Under the pieces are notes generated by a model. That model ran no database searches, had not been told where the DNA came from, and worked only from the letters and a program-made list of their open reading frames with translations. Both the position numbers and the translations under genes were made by a program. A stretch of 64,000 nt of DNA from Woeseiaceae bacterium (lineage in GTDB: Bacteria > Pseudomonadota > Gammaproteobacteria > Steroidobacterales > Woeseiaceae), in contig JANQMR010000023.1 in the NCBI GenBank assembly GCA_028279985.1, positions 124,001 through 188,000 on the forward strand, read 5' to 3'. This document shows positions 9,182 to 18,638 of the stretch, piece after piece (within the stretch, counting starts at the first letter, position 1; each line of letters opens with the position of its first letter).

Positions 9182-10105
9182 TTGTTACGATACACGCTGC
9201 GCAGACTTCTGAGCGCGATACCGACCCTGTTTCTGGTCGTCGCGCTTGCCTTCATCCTGGTGCACCAGGCGCCGGGCAGTCCCTTCAGCGACGAACGTGT
9301 GCTGCCCGAGGCCGTGGAGGACAACCTCCGGGCGCGCTATCATCTCGACGAGTCGCTGCCCGAGCAGTTCGTCCGCTACGTGGGCGGGCTGCTGCGCGGC
9401 GACTTCGGCCCCTCCTATTCCTACCCGGACAGAAGCGTCGGCGACCTGATCGCCATCGGCTTGCCGGTGTCCCTGAAGCTCGGCGCGCTGGCCTTGATCG
9501 TCTCGGTCGTCTTGGGCATCGCCGCCGGCATCGTCGCTGCCCTGCAACACAACAAGCCGCTGGACCGACTGGTTACCGGATTCGCGATGACCGGTATCTC
9601 GGTGCCGGTTTTCGTCGTTGCTCCGGTGCTGGTCTTGTTGTTTGCCGTTCATCTCGACTGGTTACCGACGAGCTGGAGCGGCAGTAGCGGTCTGTCGCGA
9701 CTGGTTTTGCCGGTGATCGCGCTGGCGCTGCCGGAGATAGCGAGCATTGCGCGGCTGACCCGCGCGAACCTGATCGATGTCCTCGGCAGCGATTTCGTTC
9801 GCACCGCAAAGGCCCAGGGCCTGGGCACGGCGGCGATCGTTCGCCACCACGCCCTGAAACCGGCGCTGTTGCCGGTCTTGTCCTACATGGGCCCGACGAT
9901 CGCCGCCGTGTTGACCGGGTCCGTCGTCGTCGAGGAGGTGTTCGGCATACCGGGGCTAGGCCAATTCTTCGTGCGCGGCGCGCTGAACCGCGACTACACG
10001 CTGGTGCTCGGCGTCGTGGTCTTGTACGCCGTGTTGATCGTGGGACTGAATCTGATTGTCGACCTGCTCTACAGCTTGATCGATCCGCGCATCCGCTACC
10101 GATGA
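9182..10105 (+). CDS. oppB: Oligopeptide ABC transporter permease OppB
   Basis: The first inner-membrane permease of the peptide importer. From TTG 9182 it is 307 residues, matching the usual OppB length, and starts MLRYTLRRLLSAIPTLFLVV as the family does. An alternative TTG at 9173 would add three residues. Six hydrophobic segments are visible. The EAA loop reads LTRANLIDVLGSDFVRTAKAQGLG, and the family phrase VEEVFGIPGLGQFFVRGALNRDY follows. The TGA stop lies inside the first unit of a 14-nt tandem array. Confidence 0.9.
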   Translation: MLRYTLRRLLSAIPTLFLVVALAFILVHQAPGSPFSDERVLPEAVEDNLRARYHLDESLPEQFVRYVGGLLRGDFGPSYSYPDRSVGDLIAIGLPVSLKLGALALIVSVVLGIAAGIVAALQHNKPLDRLVTGFAMTGISVPVFVVAPVLVLLFAVHLDWLPTSWSGSSGLSRLVLPVIALALPEIASIARLTRANLIDVLGSDFVRTAKAQGLGTAAIVRHHALKPALLPVLSYMGPTIAAVLTGSVVVEEVFGIPGLGQFFVRGALNRDYTLVLGVVVLYAVLIVGLNLIVDLLYSLIDPRIRYR

Positions 10106-10183
10106 GATGGCGCCGATGAGATGACAACGATGAGATGACAACGATGAGATGACAACGATCAGATGACAACGATCAGATGACAA
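10100..10183 (+). repeat. Six 14-nt tandem repeats bridging oppB and oppC
   Basis: Units start at 10100, 10114, 10128, 10142, 10156 and 10170. The consensus is CGATGAGATGACAA; the first unit ends GGCGC and the last two carry CGATCAG. More degenerate copies continue to about 10215. The oppB stop is in unit 1. Units 2 to 4 each contain ATGAGATGA, i.e. a two-codon ORF (ATG AGA TGA). The period is not a multiple of three, so starts and stops occur in every frame between the two permease genes. Confidence 0.95.
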
Positions 10184-10215
10184 CTGATGAGACGACACCA
10201 AGTGAGACGACATCG

Positions 10216-11073
10216 ATGAACCCGGCAGGCAAGACGAGCCGGCGATTGCCGGACTGGTTGACGGCGCAGCGGAGCGTTCGCGTCAGCGCGGCGATCCTCG
10301 GCGCGATTACCCTCGCCGCCATCCTCGGGCCGGTGCTGAGTCCACACGATTACCTGACCACCGACTTCGACGAACTGACCCGGCCGCCGTCGCTTGGCGA
10401 CGGGCACGTCTTCGGCACCGACGATCTCGGGCGGGACCTGTTCGTGCGCACGATGCTGGGCATCCGGGTGACCTTGATGGTCGCCGTGGTCGCAAGCCTG
10501 GTGAGCCTGGTCATCGGCGTGAGTTACGGCGCGGTGGCCGGTTATGTCGGCGGCCGCACCGATGCGATCATGATGCGTCTCGTCGATGCGCTGTATGCGA
10601 TGCCGTTCATCTTTTTCGTGATCCTGTTGATGGCGCTGTTCGACCGCAGCCTGTTTCTGATTTTCGTCGCGATAGGCGCCGTAAAATGGCTGGACATGGC
10701 GCGCATCGTGCGCGGCCAGACGCTGTCGATCAAGAACCGGGAGTTCGTTCAGGCGGCGCGCCTGACCGGCGTGCCGACGACCCGCGTCATCCTGCGGCAC
10801 ATCGCGCCCAACCTGCTCGGCGTCGTCGTCGTGTACGTCACCCTGACGATTCCGCAGGCGATACTGGTCGAGTCGTTCCTGAGTTTCCTGGGTCTCGGTA
10901 TCCAGGAGCCGCAGACCTCGCTGGGCACGCTGGTGGATGCCGGGGTACCGCATGCCGAATCGGCGGTCTGGTTGCTGTTGATACCGGCGACGCTCCTCGC
11001 CGTGATCCTGTTGTGTTTCAACTTCCTGGGCGACGGGCTCAAAGACGCGCTCGATGCGAGGCGCCGGCGGTGA
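10216..11073 (+). CDS. oppC: Oligopeptide ABC transporter permease OppC
   Basis: Second permease of the importer, 285 residues from ATG 10216 (MNPAGKTSRRLPDWL). It has the OppC-type N-terminal domain with GTDDLGRDLFVRTMLGIRVTLMV, the EAA loop VQAARLTGVPTTRVILRHIAPNL, and the C-terminal SFLGLGIQEPQTSLGTLV. An in-frame ATG at 10177 lies inside the 14-nt repeat array and would add 13 Thr/Glu-rich residues. GAG nine bases before 10216 supports the shorter form. The stop overlaps the GTG of the ATPase gene (GTGA). Confidence 0.9.
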   Translation: MNPAGKTSRRLPDWLTAQRSVRVSAAILGAITLAAILGPVLSPHDYLTTDFDELTRPPSLGDGHVFGTDDLGRDLFVRTMLGIRVTLMVAVVASLVSLVIGVSYGAVAGYVGGRTDAIMMRLVDALYAMPFIFFVILLMALFDRSLFLIFVAIGAVKWLDMARIVRGQTLSIKNREFVQAARLTGVPTTRVILRHIAPNLLGVVVVYVTLTIPQAILVESFLSFLGLGIQEPQTSLGTLVDAGVPHAESAVWLLLIPATLLAVILLCFNFLGDGLKDALDARRRR

Positions 11074-12836
11074 GTTTGCTCGAGATCGAGAATCTCTCCA
11101 TTCGCTACGGCGCCGAAGCCGTCGTTGCCGGTTTGAGTCTGACCGTCGAACAGGGCGAATCCGTGGGCCTCATCGGCGAGTCCGGTTCCGGCAAGACGCA
11201 GACAGCGCTTGCCGTGTTGGGGCTGTTGCCCGGCGCGGCCCGGCTCGGCGGCAGCATCCGGATCGACGGCAAAGAGGTCATCGGCGCGAGCGAGGCGGAA
11301 CTGAATCGCTTGCGCGCGGAACGGGTGGCCATCGTGTTCCAGGATCCGCTGCAGGCTTTGAACCCCTACCGGCGAATCGGCAGCCAGCTTCGCCAGGTTT
11401 TGATCGCCCACGACATCGCTCACGCTGCGGCAGCGGACGAGCAGGTGCTGGAGATGCTGGCGCGAGTCGGCCTGCCGGATCCCAAGCGCCAGGCCCGGGC
11501 GTTTCCGCATCAACTCTCCGGCGGGATGCGCCAGCGGGTGCTGATTGCGTCGGCGCTGCTCACCTCGCCCGACCTGCTGATTGCCGACGAGCCGACGACC
11601 TCGCTGGACGTGACGGTGCAGGCGCAGATTCTCGAGCTGCTCGAGGACCTGCGTGACGAAACGGCCTTGCTGTTGATCACCCACGATCTCGGCATCGTCG
11701 CCGGCACCTGCGAGCGGCTGGCGGTGCTCGATGCCGGCCGGCTGGTCGAATCGGGCCCGACGCGGCGCGTGTTCGCCGCCCCAGAAAGCGGGCGCATGGC
11801 CCGGCTGATCGCGGTGGCGCCGCGCCTGGACCGGGGCGATACGTTGCCGCCGGTCACCGGAGACCCGGTGTTCGCGGTCCGCGATGCCGAAGTGGCCTAT
11901 CGCGAGCGTGACGGCGGGCGGCTTCTCAACGCGGTCTGTGGCGTGAGTTTCGACGTTCGCCGCGGCGAGACGCTCGCCATCGTCGGCGAATCGGGCTCGG
12001 GCAAGTCGAGTCTGGTCCGCGCGGCACTGGGCCTTGCGCCGCTGGCCTCCGGACGCCTGGCGTTCCGCGGCGAACCCCTGCCGGGATCCCTCCGCGACCG
12101 GTCGCTTTCGACCCGGCGCGAGCTGCAACTCGTGTTCCAGGACCCGGTCGCGTCGCTGAATCCGCAAATGCCGGTTGCGGCGATCGTCGACGAGCCTTTG
12201 TCCTTGCACCGGCCCGAGCTCGGCGTCGCCGAGCGCCGGGAGACCGTCGCGGCGATGCTCGATCGCGTCGGCCTGGGCGGCGAGTATCATCGGCGTTATC
12301 CGCAGGAGCTTTCCGGCGGCCAGGCGCAGCGGGTTGCAATGGCGCGGGCCTTGATCACCGAGCCGTCGGTGCTGGTCTGCGACGAGGCGGTATCCGCGCT
12401 GGACGGTCGCGTCAGGCGGCAGATTCTGAGCTTGTTGAAAGACATCCAGCGGGAGACGGGTCTTGCCACCGTCTTCATTGCGCACGATCTTGCCGTCGTG
12501 CGCGGAATCGCGCACCGGGTGCTGGTCGTTTACTTGGGCCGGCACGTCGAGCTGGCGAGCGCGGCGAACCTGTTCGACAAACCCCAGCATCCGTACTCTC
12601 GGGCGCTGATCGACGCCGTGCCGGTGCCCGACCCCGTTGCCGGCGGCGCCGGCACGCCCCTGCCCGGAGAGCCGCCGTCGATACTCGACCCGCCGTCCGG
12701 TTGCGCCTTCGAGCCGCGGTGCCGGTTTGCCCATGCCCGCTGTGCGAAAGAAGCGCCGTTCGTGCGCCAGGTACGCGGCGCGCGGGTCGCCTGCCACCGC
12801 GCGGACGAGCTGGATCTCAGTCTTCGCGCGCCTTGA
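11070..12836 (+). CDS. Fused OppD-OppF ATPase of the oligopeptide transporter
   Basis: One 588-residue chain carries both ATPase domains of the importer. Domain 1 has [17 protein letters not shown] and [12 protein letters not shown]. Domain 2 (from about residue 285) has [21 protein letters not shown] and [12 protein letters not shown], where DEA replaces the usual DEP. The C-terminal [15 protein letters not shown] is the cysteine motif typical of Opp/Dpp ATPases. The architecture matches YejF-like fused ATPases. GTG 11070 overlaps the oppC stop. With oppA, oppB and oppC this completes a four-gene peptide uptake operon. Confidence 0.93.
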   Translation: MSLLEIENLSIRYGAEAVVAGLSLTVEQGESVGLIGESGSGKTQTALAVLGLLPGAARLGGSIRIDGKEVIGASEAELNRLRAERVAIVFQDPLQALNPYRRIGSQLRQVLIAHDIAHAAAADEQVLEMLARVGLPDPKRQARAFPHQLSGGMRQRVLIASALLTSPDLLIADEPTTSLDVTVQAQILELLEDLRDETALLLITHDLGIVAGTCERLAVLDAGRLVESGPTRRVFAAPESGRMARLIAVAPRLDRGDTLPPVTGDPVFAVRDAEVAYRERDGGRLLNAVCGVSFDVRRGETLAIVGESGSGKSSLVRAALGLAPLASGRLAFRGEPLPGSLRDRSLSTRRELQLVFQDPVASLNPQMPVAAIVDEPLSLHRPELGVAERRETVAAMLDRVGLGGEYHRRYPQELSGGQAQRVAMARALITEPSVLVCDEAVSALDGRVRRQILSLLKDIQRETGLATVFIAHDLAVVRGIAHRVLVVYLGRHVELASAANLFDKPQHPYSRALIDAVPVPDPVAGGAGTPLPGEPPSILDPPSGCAFEPRCRFAHARCAKEAPFVRQVRGARVACHRADELDLSLRAP

Positions 12837-13000
12837 TCCCGGCGCCGATCTCGGCGCTCTGGCACGGAATGCGCCTCGCCGCATTTTATGCCGGAAGCTC
12901 CCTGGCAATCGCTGCCCGGTGCCTCTACCATATCGCCCTCCGAAAGCTCGGCGCTCACCCATCGCGGTGCCGCCTTCCTCCCGACCAGACGAGCACATAC

Positions 13001-13618
13001 ATGAAGACAGCCGCCGTCGCAGCGACATTTCTTTTCGCCTTGATCCTCGGCGCCACGCCGGCCCGGGCCCAGGACGGCGTCGGACCGGGCGACGTCGAGC
13101 GCGGTGAGCTGCTCGGTTACACGTGCATGGGCTGCCACGGCATCGAAGGCCTGCGCAACGGTTATCCGTCGTTTCGGGTACCGAAGCTCGGCGGGCAAAA
13201 GGCCGCCTATATCGAGGCGGCGCTACGCGGCTATCGCGACGGCGAACGCGGACATTCGACGATGCATGCCCAGGCCTCCAGCCTGTCCGAGCAGGACATC
13301 AGGGATCTCGCCGCCTACTTTGCGACGCTCGGCACGGCGACCGTGGAAGCGGGCGGCTCGCAAACCGACGGCATCCCCGCAGCCGCCACTTGCGTGGCCT
13401 GCCATGGCCCGAACGGCATCGCCGTACAGCCGCAATGGCCGACGCTCGCCGGCCAGCACGAGGACTACCTGGTGCATGCGCTCAAGCAGTATCGCGACGG
13501 CGTTCGCAAGAACCCGCTCATGGCGCCGTTCGCACAGGCGCTCAGCGACGCGGACATAAAGCTGTTGGCGCAGTATTACGCCTCGCTCGACGGTCTGGAA
13601 ACCACACTCAAGGAATGA
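13001..13618 (+). CDS. Periplasmic di-haem cytochrome c, c4 type
   Basis: The 205-residue product has a Sec signal ([23 protein letters not shown]) and two cytochrome c domains with haem motifs CMGCH (Cys42, Cys45, His46) and CVACH (Cys131, Cys134, His135). Met residues after [11 protein letters not shown] and in NPLMAPF are plausible sixth ligands. It would carry electrons from the bc1 complex to terminal oxidases or other periplasmic acceptors. It stands alone, about 165 nt after the opp operon, with no clear promoter; the region before it holds no other recognisable gene. Confidence 0.9.
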   Translation: MKTAAVAATFLFALILGATPARAQDGVGPGDVERGELLGYTCMGCHGIEGLRNGYPSFRVPKLGGQKAAYIEAALRGYRDGERGHSTMHAQASSLSEQDIRDLAAYFATLGTATVEAGGSQTDGIPAAATCVACHGPNGIAVQPQWPTLAGQHEDYLVHALKQYRDGVRKNPLMAPFAQALSDADIKLLAQYYASLDGLETTLKE

Positions 13619-13713
13619 CGGCACGGCCGCGCGACGCTGCCGCCCGTCGCGCTTCGGCGGAACGAACTCGACGCAGGTGACGTCCGGCGGGCGGCCAATA
13701 CGGGGTTCATGCC

Positions 13714-14733
13714 ATGGACAAGTTTCGCGCGTATCGCATCGACCGCAAGGACATCGCCAAGGACATCGCCAAGGACGGCGGCATCGTCGCCGGGTTCACC
13801 GAATTGACCCTCGACGATCTGACCCCGGGCAACGTCGTCGTGCGGGTCAGCCATTCGACCATCAACTACAAGGACGCGCTCGCCGCCACCGGCGCCGGCC
13901 GGATCTTGCGGCGTTATCCCTTGAACGGCGGGATCGATCTCGCAGGCACTGTCGAATCCTCCGAAGATCCGGCCGTTGAGCCCGGCACCCCGGTGCTGGT
14001 CAACGGCTGCGGGCTCAGCGAGACGGTAGACGGCGGTTATGCCGAGTTCGCGCGGCTCGACGGCGGCAGCCTGGTGCCGATCCCCGACGGCATGGATGCC
14101 GCCACGGTCATGCAGATCGGCACGGCCGGTTACACGGCGGCGCTGGCCATACACCGGATGGAACAAAACGGCCAAAAACCCGAAAACGGACCCGTCGTCG
14201 TCACCGGCGCAAGCGGTGGCGTCGGCAGCATTGCGATCGACATGTTGGCGGGACGCGGTTATGAGGTGGTTGCCGTTACCGGCAAGGCGGACGCGTCCGA
14301 TTACCTGTCGTCGATCGGCGCGAGCCGGGTGTTGTTGCGTGACGAGCTCGATCCCGGCAGCCGGCCGATGGAGACGGCCGAGTGGGCAGGCGCCATCGAC
14401 AATCTCGGTGGCGACTACCTCGCCTGGCTCACGCGCACGACCGCCTATGGGGGCAACATCGCAAGCGTAGGCCTGGCCGCGTCGCATGCGCTCGAAACCA
14501 CGGTGATGCCGTTCATCCTGCGCGCCGTCTGTCTTCTGGGCATCAATTCGGTGGATACGCCCCGCGACCTAAGGCTTGCGGTCTGGTCGCGCATTGCGAC
14601 CGACCTCAAGCCGCGGCATCTGGATCGTATCGGGCACACCCGCATCGCTTTCGAGGCATTGCCCGACTACTTCCGGCAATACCTGGACGGCCGGGTGACG
14701 GGCCGTGTCGTCGTCGAGATCGGCCCGGAATAG
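13714..14733 (+). CDS. acuI: Acrylyl-CoA reductase (NADPH), AcuI/YhdH family
   Basis: A 339-residue medium-chain reductase without zinc ligands that reduces acryloyl-CoA to propionyl-CoA. Family marks include STINYKDALAATGAG, GGIDLAGTV, the cofactor motif VTGASGGVGSIA and the C-terminal GRVVVEI. It lies directly before prpB-prpC-prpD, which consume propionyl-CoA. This suggests detoxification of acrylate or of a 3-carbon unit from DMSP or amino acids. Residues 12-19 contain a 12-nt tandem duplication (KDIAKDIAKD, 13747-13776) not expected in the family. Confidence 0.88.
   Translation: MDKFRAYRIDRKDIAKDIAKDGGIVAGFTELTLDDLTPGNVVVRVSHSTINYKDALAATGAGRILRRYPLNGGIDLAGTVESSEDPAVEPGTPVLVNGCGLSETVDGGYAEFARLDGGSLVPIPDGMDAATVMQIGTAGYTAALAIHRMEQNGQKPENGPVVVTGASGGVGSIAIDMLAGRGYEVVAVTGKADASDYLSSIGASRVLLRDELDPGSRPMETAEWAGAIDNLGGDYLAWLTRTTAYGGNIASVGLAASHALETTVMPFILRAVCLLGINSVDTPRDLRLAVWSRIATDLKPRHLDRIGHTRIAFEALPDYFRQYLDGRVTGRVVVEIGPE
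13747..13776 (+). repeat. 12-nt tandem duplication in the acuI 5' coding end
   Basis: AAGGACATCGCC is repeated at 13747-13758 and 13759-13770, followed by a half copy AAGGAC. It adds four in-frame codons (KDIA) near the protein N-terminus. Confidence 0.9.
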
Positions 14734-14752
14734 AATTTACCGTCCGCTCCAT

Positions 14753-14782
14753 TTGGGAATGGCCTCCGCGCTGGTTTAGAAT
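14753..14782 (+). promoter_or_regulatory. Candidate sigma70 promoter for prpBCD
   Basis: TTGGGA (14753-14758) and TAGAAT (14777-14782) are 18 nt apart, in the 127-nt spacer before prpB. Predicted transcription would start near 14789, just upstream of two palindromes. Confidence 0.4.
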
Positions 14783-14805
14783 CCCGGCCCCGCCGGATTT
14801 TTAAT

Positions 14806-14833
14806 GCGGATTTAAATCCGCCCGCGTACGCGG
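14806..14833. promoter_or_regulatory. Two adjacent perfect palindromes upstream of prpB
   Basis: GCGGATTTAAATCCGC (14806-14821) is a perfect 16-bp palindrome. It is followed immediately by CCGCGTACGCGG (14822-14833), a perfect 12-bp palindrome. They lie between the candidate promoter and the prpB ribosome site, a normal place for a repressor operator. No regulator gene is adjacent. No T-run follows, so neither is a terminator. Confidence 0.55.
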
Positions 14834-14860
14834 CCGGGCACATACCAGAGAGGACAAGCC

Positions 14861-15748
14861 ATGAGCGCAGGAGCAAGATTCCGCGCGGCGCTCGACGCCG
14901 AGCGGCCGCTGCAGATCGTCGGCACGACCAACGCCTATTCGGCCCTTTTGGCCGAAAAAGCCGGTTTCCGCGCCATATACCTGTCTGGCGCCGGTGTGGC
15001 CAACGCCTCATTCGGACTGCCGGATCTCGCGATGACGACCTTGAACGACGTCTGCGAGGACATCCGGCGTATCGCCGCCGCCACCGGGCTGCCGCTGTTG
15101 GTCGACGCCGACACCGGCTGGGGCAGCGCTTTCATGATCGCGCGGACGATCCGGGAGATGACCCGCGCCGGCGCTGCGGCCTGCCATCTCGAAGACCAGG
15201 TTGCCGTCAAACGCTGCGGCCACCGGCCCGGCAAGGCCCTGGTGGACACCGCGGAGATGTGCGACCGGATCAAGGCGGCCGTGGACGCCCGCGAAGACCA
15301 GGCCTTCGTCGTCATGGCCCGCACCGATGCGCATGCCGTCGAAGGCCAGCAGGCGGCAATCGACCGGGCGGGCGCCTACGTCGAGGCCGGCGCGGACATG
15401 ATTTTCGCCGAGGCGCTGGTCACGCTCGACGAGTACCGCCAGTTCACGGATGTCGTCCAGGCGCCGGTGCTGGCCAACCTGACCGAGTTCGGCAAGACGC
15501 CGCTGTTTACGACCGGGGAGCTCGCCGGGGTCGGCGTCGCAATGACCCTGTACCCGCTGAGCGCTTTTCGCGCGATGTCGGCGGCGGCGCTCGCCGTGTA
15601 CGAGACGATCCGGGGCGACGGCACGCAACAGGCGGTCGTCGACACGATGCAGACCAGGACGGAGCTCTACGACGTGCTCGGTTACCAGGCCTACGAAGAC
15701 AAGCTCGACGAGTTGTTCGCCGAGAAGGGCCTCAAGACGGGTAATTGA
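14861..15748 (+). CDS. prpB: 2-methylisocitrate lyase
   Basis: The 295-residue enzyme cleaves 2-methylisocitrate to pyruvate and succinate, the last step of the methylcitrate cycle. It is of the isocitrate lyase/PEP mutase superfamily. Visible are the metal-binding strand [12 protein letters not shown], the HLEDQ segment and the active-site loop KRCGHRPGK with the catalytic Cys. GAGAGGA precedes the ATG at 14861. It is first in the prpB-prpC-prpD order; prpR is not present. Confidence 0.95.
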   Translation: MSAGARFRAALDAERPLQIVGTTNAYSALLAEKAGFRAIYLSGAGVANASFGLPDLAMTTLNDVCEDIRRIAAATGLPLLVDADTGWGSAFMIARTIREMTRAGAAACHLEDQVAVKRCGHRPGKALVDTAEMCDRIKAAVDAREDQAFVVMARTDAHAVEGQQAAIDRAGAYVEAGADMIFAEALVTLDEYRQFTDVVQAPVLANLTEFGKTPLFTTGELAGVGVAMTLYPLSAFRAMSAAALAVYETIRGDGTQQAVVDTMQTRTELYDVLGYQAYEDKLDELFAEKGLKTGN

Positions 15749-15788
15749 CAGAAGCCCGTCCGGCACGGACGGGTGAACGGAGGAAAAG

Positions 15789-16913
15789 ATGGCAGCAAGC
15801 AAAAAGACCGGCGGCCTGGCAGGTGTCACGGCAGGCACGACAGCACTCTGCACCGTCGGCAAGGAAGGCGCGGGCCTGACATACCGGGGTTACGATATCC
15901 ACGATCTCGCCGACAAGGCCAGCTTCGAGGAAGTGGCTTACCTGCTGCTGCACGGCAAGTTGCCGAACCGCGCCGAGCTTGACGCCTACATCGACAAGAT
16001 CCGCGGCCTGCGCGGGTTGCCGGATGCGCTCAAAACCGTGCTCGAGATGATTCCCGCCGCCGCGCATCCGATGGACGTCCTGCGCACCGGTGTCTCCTTT
16101 CTGGGCAACATCGAAGCCGAAGGCGACTTCTCCAACCAGGCCGACGTGGCGGACCGGTTGTTCGCCTGCCTGCCGTCGATGATGGTGTACTGGCATCGGT
16201 TCCACGCCGACGGCGTGCGTATCGACACCGAAACCGACGACGACAGTGTCGCCGGCCACATCCTGCACATGCTGCACGACAAAGCCCCGAGCGAGCTCCA
16301 CCGGCGCTCCCTGTCCACCACCCTGATCCTTTACGCCGAACACGAATTCAATGCGTCGACCTTCACGGCGCGCGTGATCACGGCGACCTTGTCGGACATG
16401 CACTCGGCGATCAGCGGCGCCATCGGCTGCCTGCGCGGGGCCTTGCACGGCGGCGCCAACGAAGCGGCGATGGAGCTGGTTCAGAAGTTCAGGACCGCCG
16501 ACGAAGCCGTCGAGGGCGTCAAGGGCATGCTCGAGCGCAAGGACCTGATCATGGGCTTCGGTCACCGGGTCTACACGACCTCCGATCCGCGCAACGCCGT
16601 CAACAAGCGGATGTCCAGAACCCTGTCCGAAGGCCAGGCCGACGCTTATTTGTACGACGTCTCCGAGGCCATCGAAAAACTGATGTGGGACCAAAAGAAG
16701 CTGTTCGCCAACGCCGACTTCTTCGCCGCGACCGTGTATCACTTCATGGGTGTCCCGACTTACCTGTTCACGCCGATTTTCGTCTGCTCCCGGGTGACGG
16801 GCTGGGCCGCGCACGTGATGGAACAGCGCGCCGACAACAAGTTGATTCGCCCGGCCGCCGACTACACCGGTCCGGGACTTCAGCCCTGGATCGCCATCGA
16901 AGATCGCGAGTAG
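15789..16913 (+). CDS. prpC: 2-methylcitrate synthase
   Basis: Condenses propionyl-CoA with oxaloacetate. The 374-residue protein has the citrate synthase fold signatures: TYRGYDI near the N-terminus, GCLRGALHGGANEAAM with the substrate-binding His, GFGHRVYTTSDPR with the catalytic His, and an Asp in ANADFFAATVYHFMG. The short length without a zinc-binding or N-terminal extension fits PrpC better than the main citrate synthase. A strong Shine-Dalgarno (GGAGG) precedes ATG 15789. It follows prpB by 40 nt. Confidence 0.95.
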   Translation: MAASKKTGGLAGVTAGTTALCTVGKEGAGLTYRGYDIHDLADKASFEEVAYLLLHGKLPNRAELDAYIDKIRGLRGLPDALKTVLEMIPAAAHPMDVLRTGVSFLGNIEAEGDFSNQADVADRLFACLPSMMVYWHRFHADGVRIDTETDDDSVAGHILHMLHDKAPSELHRRSLSTTLILYAEHEFNASTFTARVITATLSDMHSAISGAIGCLRGALHGGANEAAMELVQKFRTADEAVEGVKGMLERKDLIMGFGHRVYTTSDPRNAVNKRMSRTLSEGQADAYLYDVSEAIEKLMWDQKKLFANADFFAATVYHFMGVPTYLFTPIFVCSRVTGWAAHVMEQRADNKLIRPAADYTGPGLQPWIAIEDRE

Positions 16914-16963
16914 TTCGACGAATCAACCGGACAAGACACCAGCCGGCCGGACGACGCGCCGTC

Positions 16964-17025
16964 GGCGAGACATCCGGGCACGACCCGGGCAGCTCAAGTA
17001 AATATCGTCGCTTGGCGAGACATCC
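16964..17025 (+). repeat. Duplicated hairpin-forming motif between prpC and prpD
   Basis: GGCGAGACATCC occurs at 16964-16975 and again at 17014-17025, 50 nt apart. The second copy is flanked to give CTTGG-CGAGACAT-CCAAG, and the first is followed by CCGGG-CACGA-CCCGG, so each is next to a small stem-loop. The 145-nt spacer otherwise shows only the prpD ribosome site ACGGAGAC. It could set prpC/prpD message processing; that is inference. Confidence 0.6.
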
Positions 17026-17058
17026 AAGCGCGGTTCAACCGACTCGAACGGAGACAAC

Positions 17059-18507
17059 ATGTCCAACCTAGATATTCGCTCGGCGAAACGTCCCGACTGG
17101 GACAGCGAGCTCACCGGCATCGCCGACTACGTCTGCAACGCCGGGATCGACAGCGATCTCGCCTACGAGACCGCACACTATTGCCTGATGGATACGCTGG
17201 CTTGCGGCTTCCAGGCGCTGGACTACCCGGCCTGCACCAAGCTGCTGGGACCGGTCGTGCCGGGCGCGACCCTGCCCGGCGGCGCGCGGGTGCCGGGTAC
17301 CTCCTATGAGCTCGAACCGGTCATGGCGGCGTTCAACATCGGCGCGCTGAATCGCTGGCTGGACTTCAACGACACCTGGCTCGCGGCCGAATGGGGACAC
17401 CCGTCCGACAATCTCGGCGGCATACTCGCCGTCGCCGACTACCTGAGCCGCCAGCGCCGCAAGGCGGGCGAAGAACCGCTGACCATGCACGACGTGCTGA
17501 CCGCGATGATCAAGGCGCACGAGATCCAGGGCGTGCTGGCGCTGGAGAACAGCTACAACCGGGTCGGCCTGGACCACGTCCTGCTGGTGCGCGTTGCATC
17601 CACGGCGGTCGTCACCCGGATGCTCGGCGGCGATCGCGACACGGTGCTCGCCGCCGTCTCCAACGCCTGGATCGACGGTTGCTCGCTTCGAACCTATCGT
17701 CACGCGCCGAACACGGGTTCGCGCAAGAGCTGGGCCGCCGGCGACGCGACCAGCCGGGCGGTACGCCTGGCGCTGATCGCGATGACCGGGGAAATGGGCT
17801 ATCCGTCCGCGCTGTCGGCCAAGACCTGGGGTTATTACGACGTGCTGTTCAAAGGCAAGCCGTTCCAATTCCAGCGGCCCTACGGCAGTTACGTGATGGA
17901 AAACGTGTTGTTCAAGATCTCCTATCCCGCCGAGTTTCACGCTCAGACGGCCGTGGAAGCGGCCATGACCCTGCACCGGACCGTGGCCGACCGTATCGAC
18001 GAGATCGAGCGTATTGTCATCGAAACCCAGGAAGCGGGCGTGCGCATCATCGACAAGACCGGCCCGCTCGACAATCCGGCCGACCGCGATCACTGTATCC
18101 AGTACATGGTTGCGATACCGCTGATCTTCGGCAGGCTCACGGCCGCCGACTACGAAGACGACGTTGCAGCCGACCCGCGCGTCGACGGCTTGCGCGAGAT
18201 CATGGAGGTCCGTGAGAACGAGCAGTTTACGAAGGACTATTTCGACCCCGACAAGCGGTACATCGGCAACGCCGTTCAGGTGTTTTTCAAAGACGGCTCG
18301 AGCTCGGATCGTGTCGAGGTTCACTATCCGATCGGCCATCGCGAGCGACGCGAAGAGGGGATCCCGGTACTCAAGCAAAAATTCGTAGACAGCGTGTCGT
18401 CGAAACTCGCCGGCGGGCAGTGGGCCGAACTCGATGCGCTGTGTGCCGATCGGAACAAACTGGCCGCCACGGCGGTCGATGATTTCATGGCGCTGCTCGT
18501 TGGCTGA
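17059..18507 (+). CDS. prpD: 2-methylcitrate dehydratase
   Basis: The 482-residue MmgE/PrpD-family protein dehydrates 2-methylcitrate to 2-methyl-cis-aconitate. Characteristic phrases are [25 protein letters not shown], the conserved [21 protein letters not shown] and [16 protein letters not shown]. No iron-sulfur type AcnD gene is present, so this cofactor-independent enzyme, with a general aconitase elsewhere, would complete the cycle. It is the last gene of the prp operon. Confidence 0.95.
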   Translation: MSNLDIRSAKRPDWDSELTGIADYVCNAGIDSDLAYETAHYCLMDTLACGFQALDYPACTKLLGPVVPGATLPGGARVPGTSYELEPVMAAFNIGALNRWLDFNDTWLAAEWGHPSDNLGGILAVADYLSRQRRKAGEEPLTMHDVLTAMIKAHEIQGVLALENSYNRVGLDHVLLVRVASTAVVTRMLGGDRDTVLAAVSNAWIDGCSLRTYRHAPNTGSRKSWAAGDATSRAVRLALIAMTGEMGYPSALSAKTWGYYDVLFKGKPFQFQRPYGSYVMENVLFKISYPAEFHAQTAVEAAMTLHRTVADRIDEIERIVIETQEAGVRIIDKTGPLDNPADRDHCIQYMVAIPLIFGRLTAADYEDDVAADPRVDGLREIMEVRENEQFTKDYFDPDKRYIGNAVQVFFKDGSSSDRVEVHYPIGHRERREEGIPVLKQKFVDSVSSKLAGGQWAELDALCADRNKLAATAVDDFMALLVG

Positions 18508-18575
18508 GCATCGGACTGGAGCGGTTCTCGAATCGTTGCGGTGGCCGCTTTGGGGTAAGCGTGAATCGGTAAATC

Positions 18576-18621
18576 GGGATCAGGCCCCAACTACCGAAAA
18601 CAAAACGGGGTCAGGCCCCAA
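18576..18621 (+). repeat. 31-nt imperfect tandem duplication upstream of the S9 peptidase
   Basis: GGGATCAGGCCCCAA (18576-18590) and GGGGTCAGGCCCCAA (18607-18621) start 31 nt apart, and the flanking CCGA-A sequences match too. The core GGGGTCAGGCCCC is palindromic. Similar GGGGTCAG-type repeats are dispersed in many proteobacterial genomes and are sometimes linked to REP-type transposases; none is present here. Confidence 0.7.
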
Positions 18622-18638
18622 TTGCCGAGGAATCCGAC

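Noticed and set aside
14806..14833. Terminator of acuI
   Set aside because: The palindromes have no loop and no T-run, and lie close to the prpB ribosome site; an operator is more likely.
18576..18621. Active REP/transposase-associated element
   Set aside because: Only two short copies are present and no Y1-type transposase gene is nearby.
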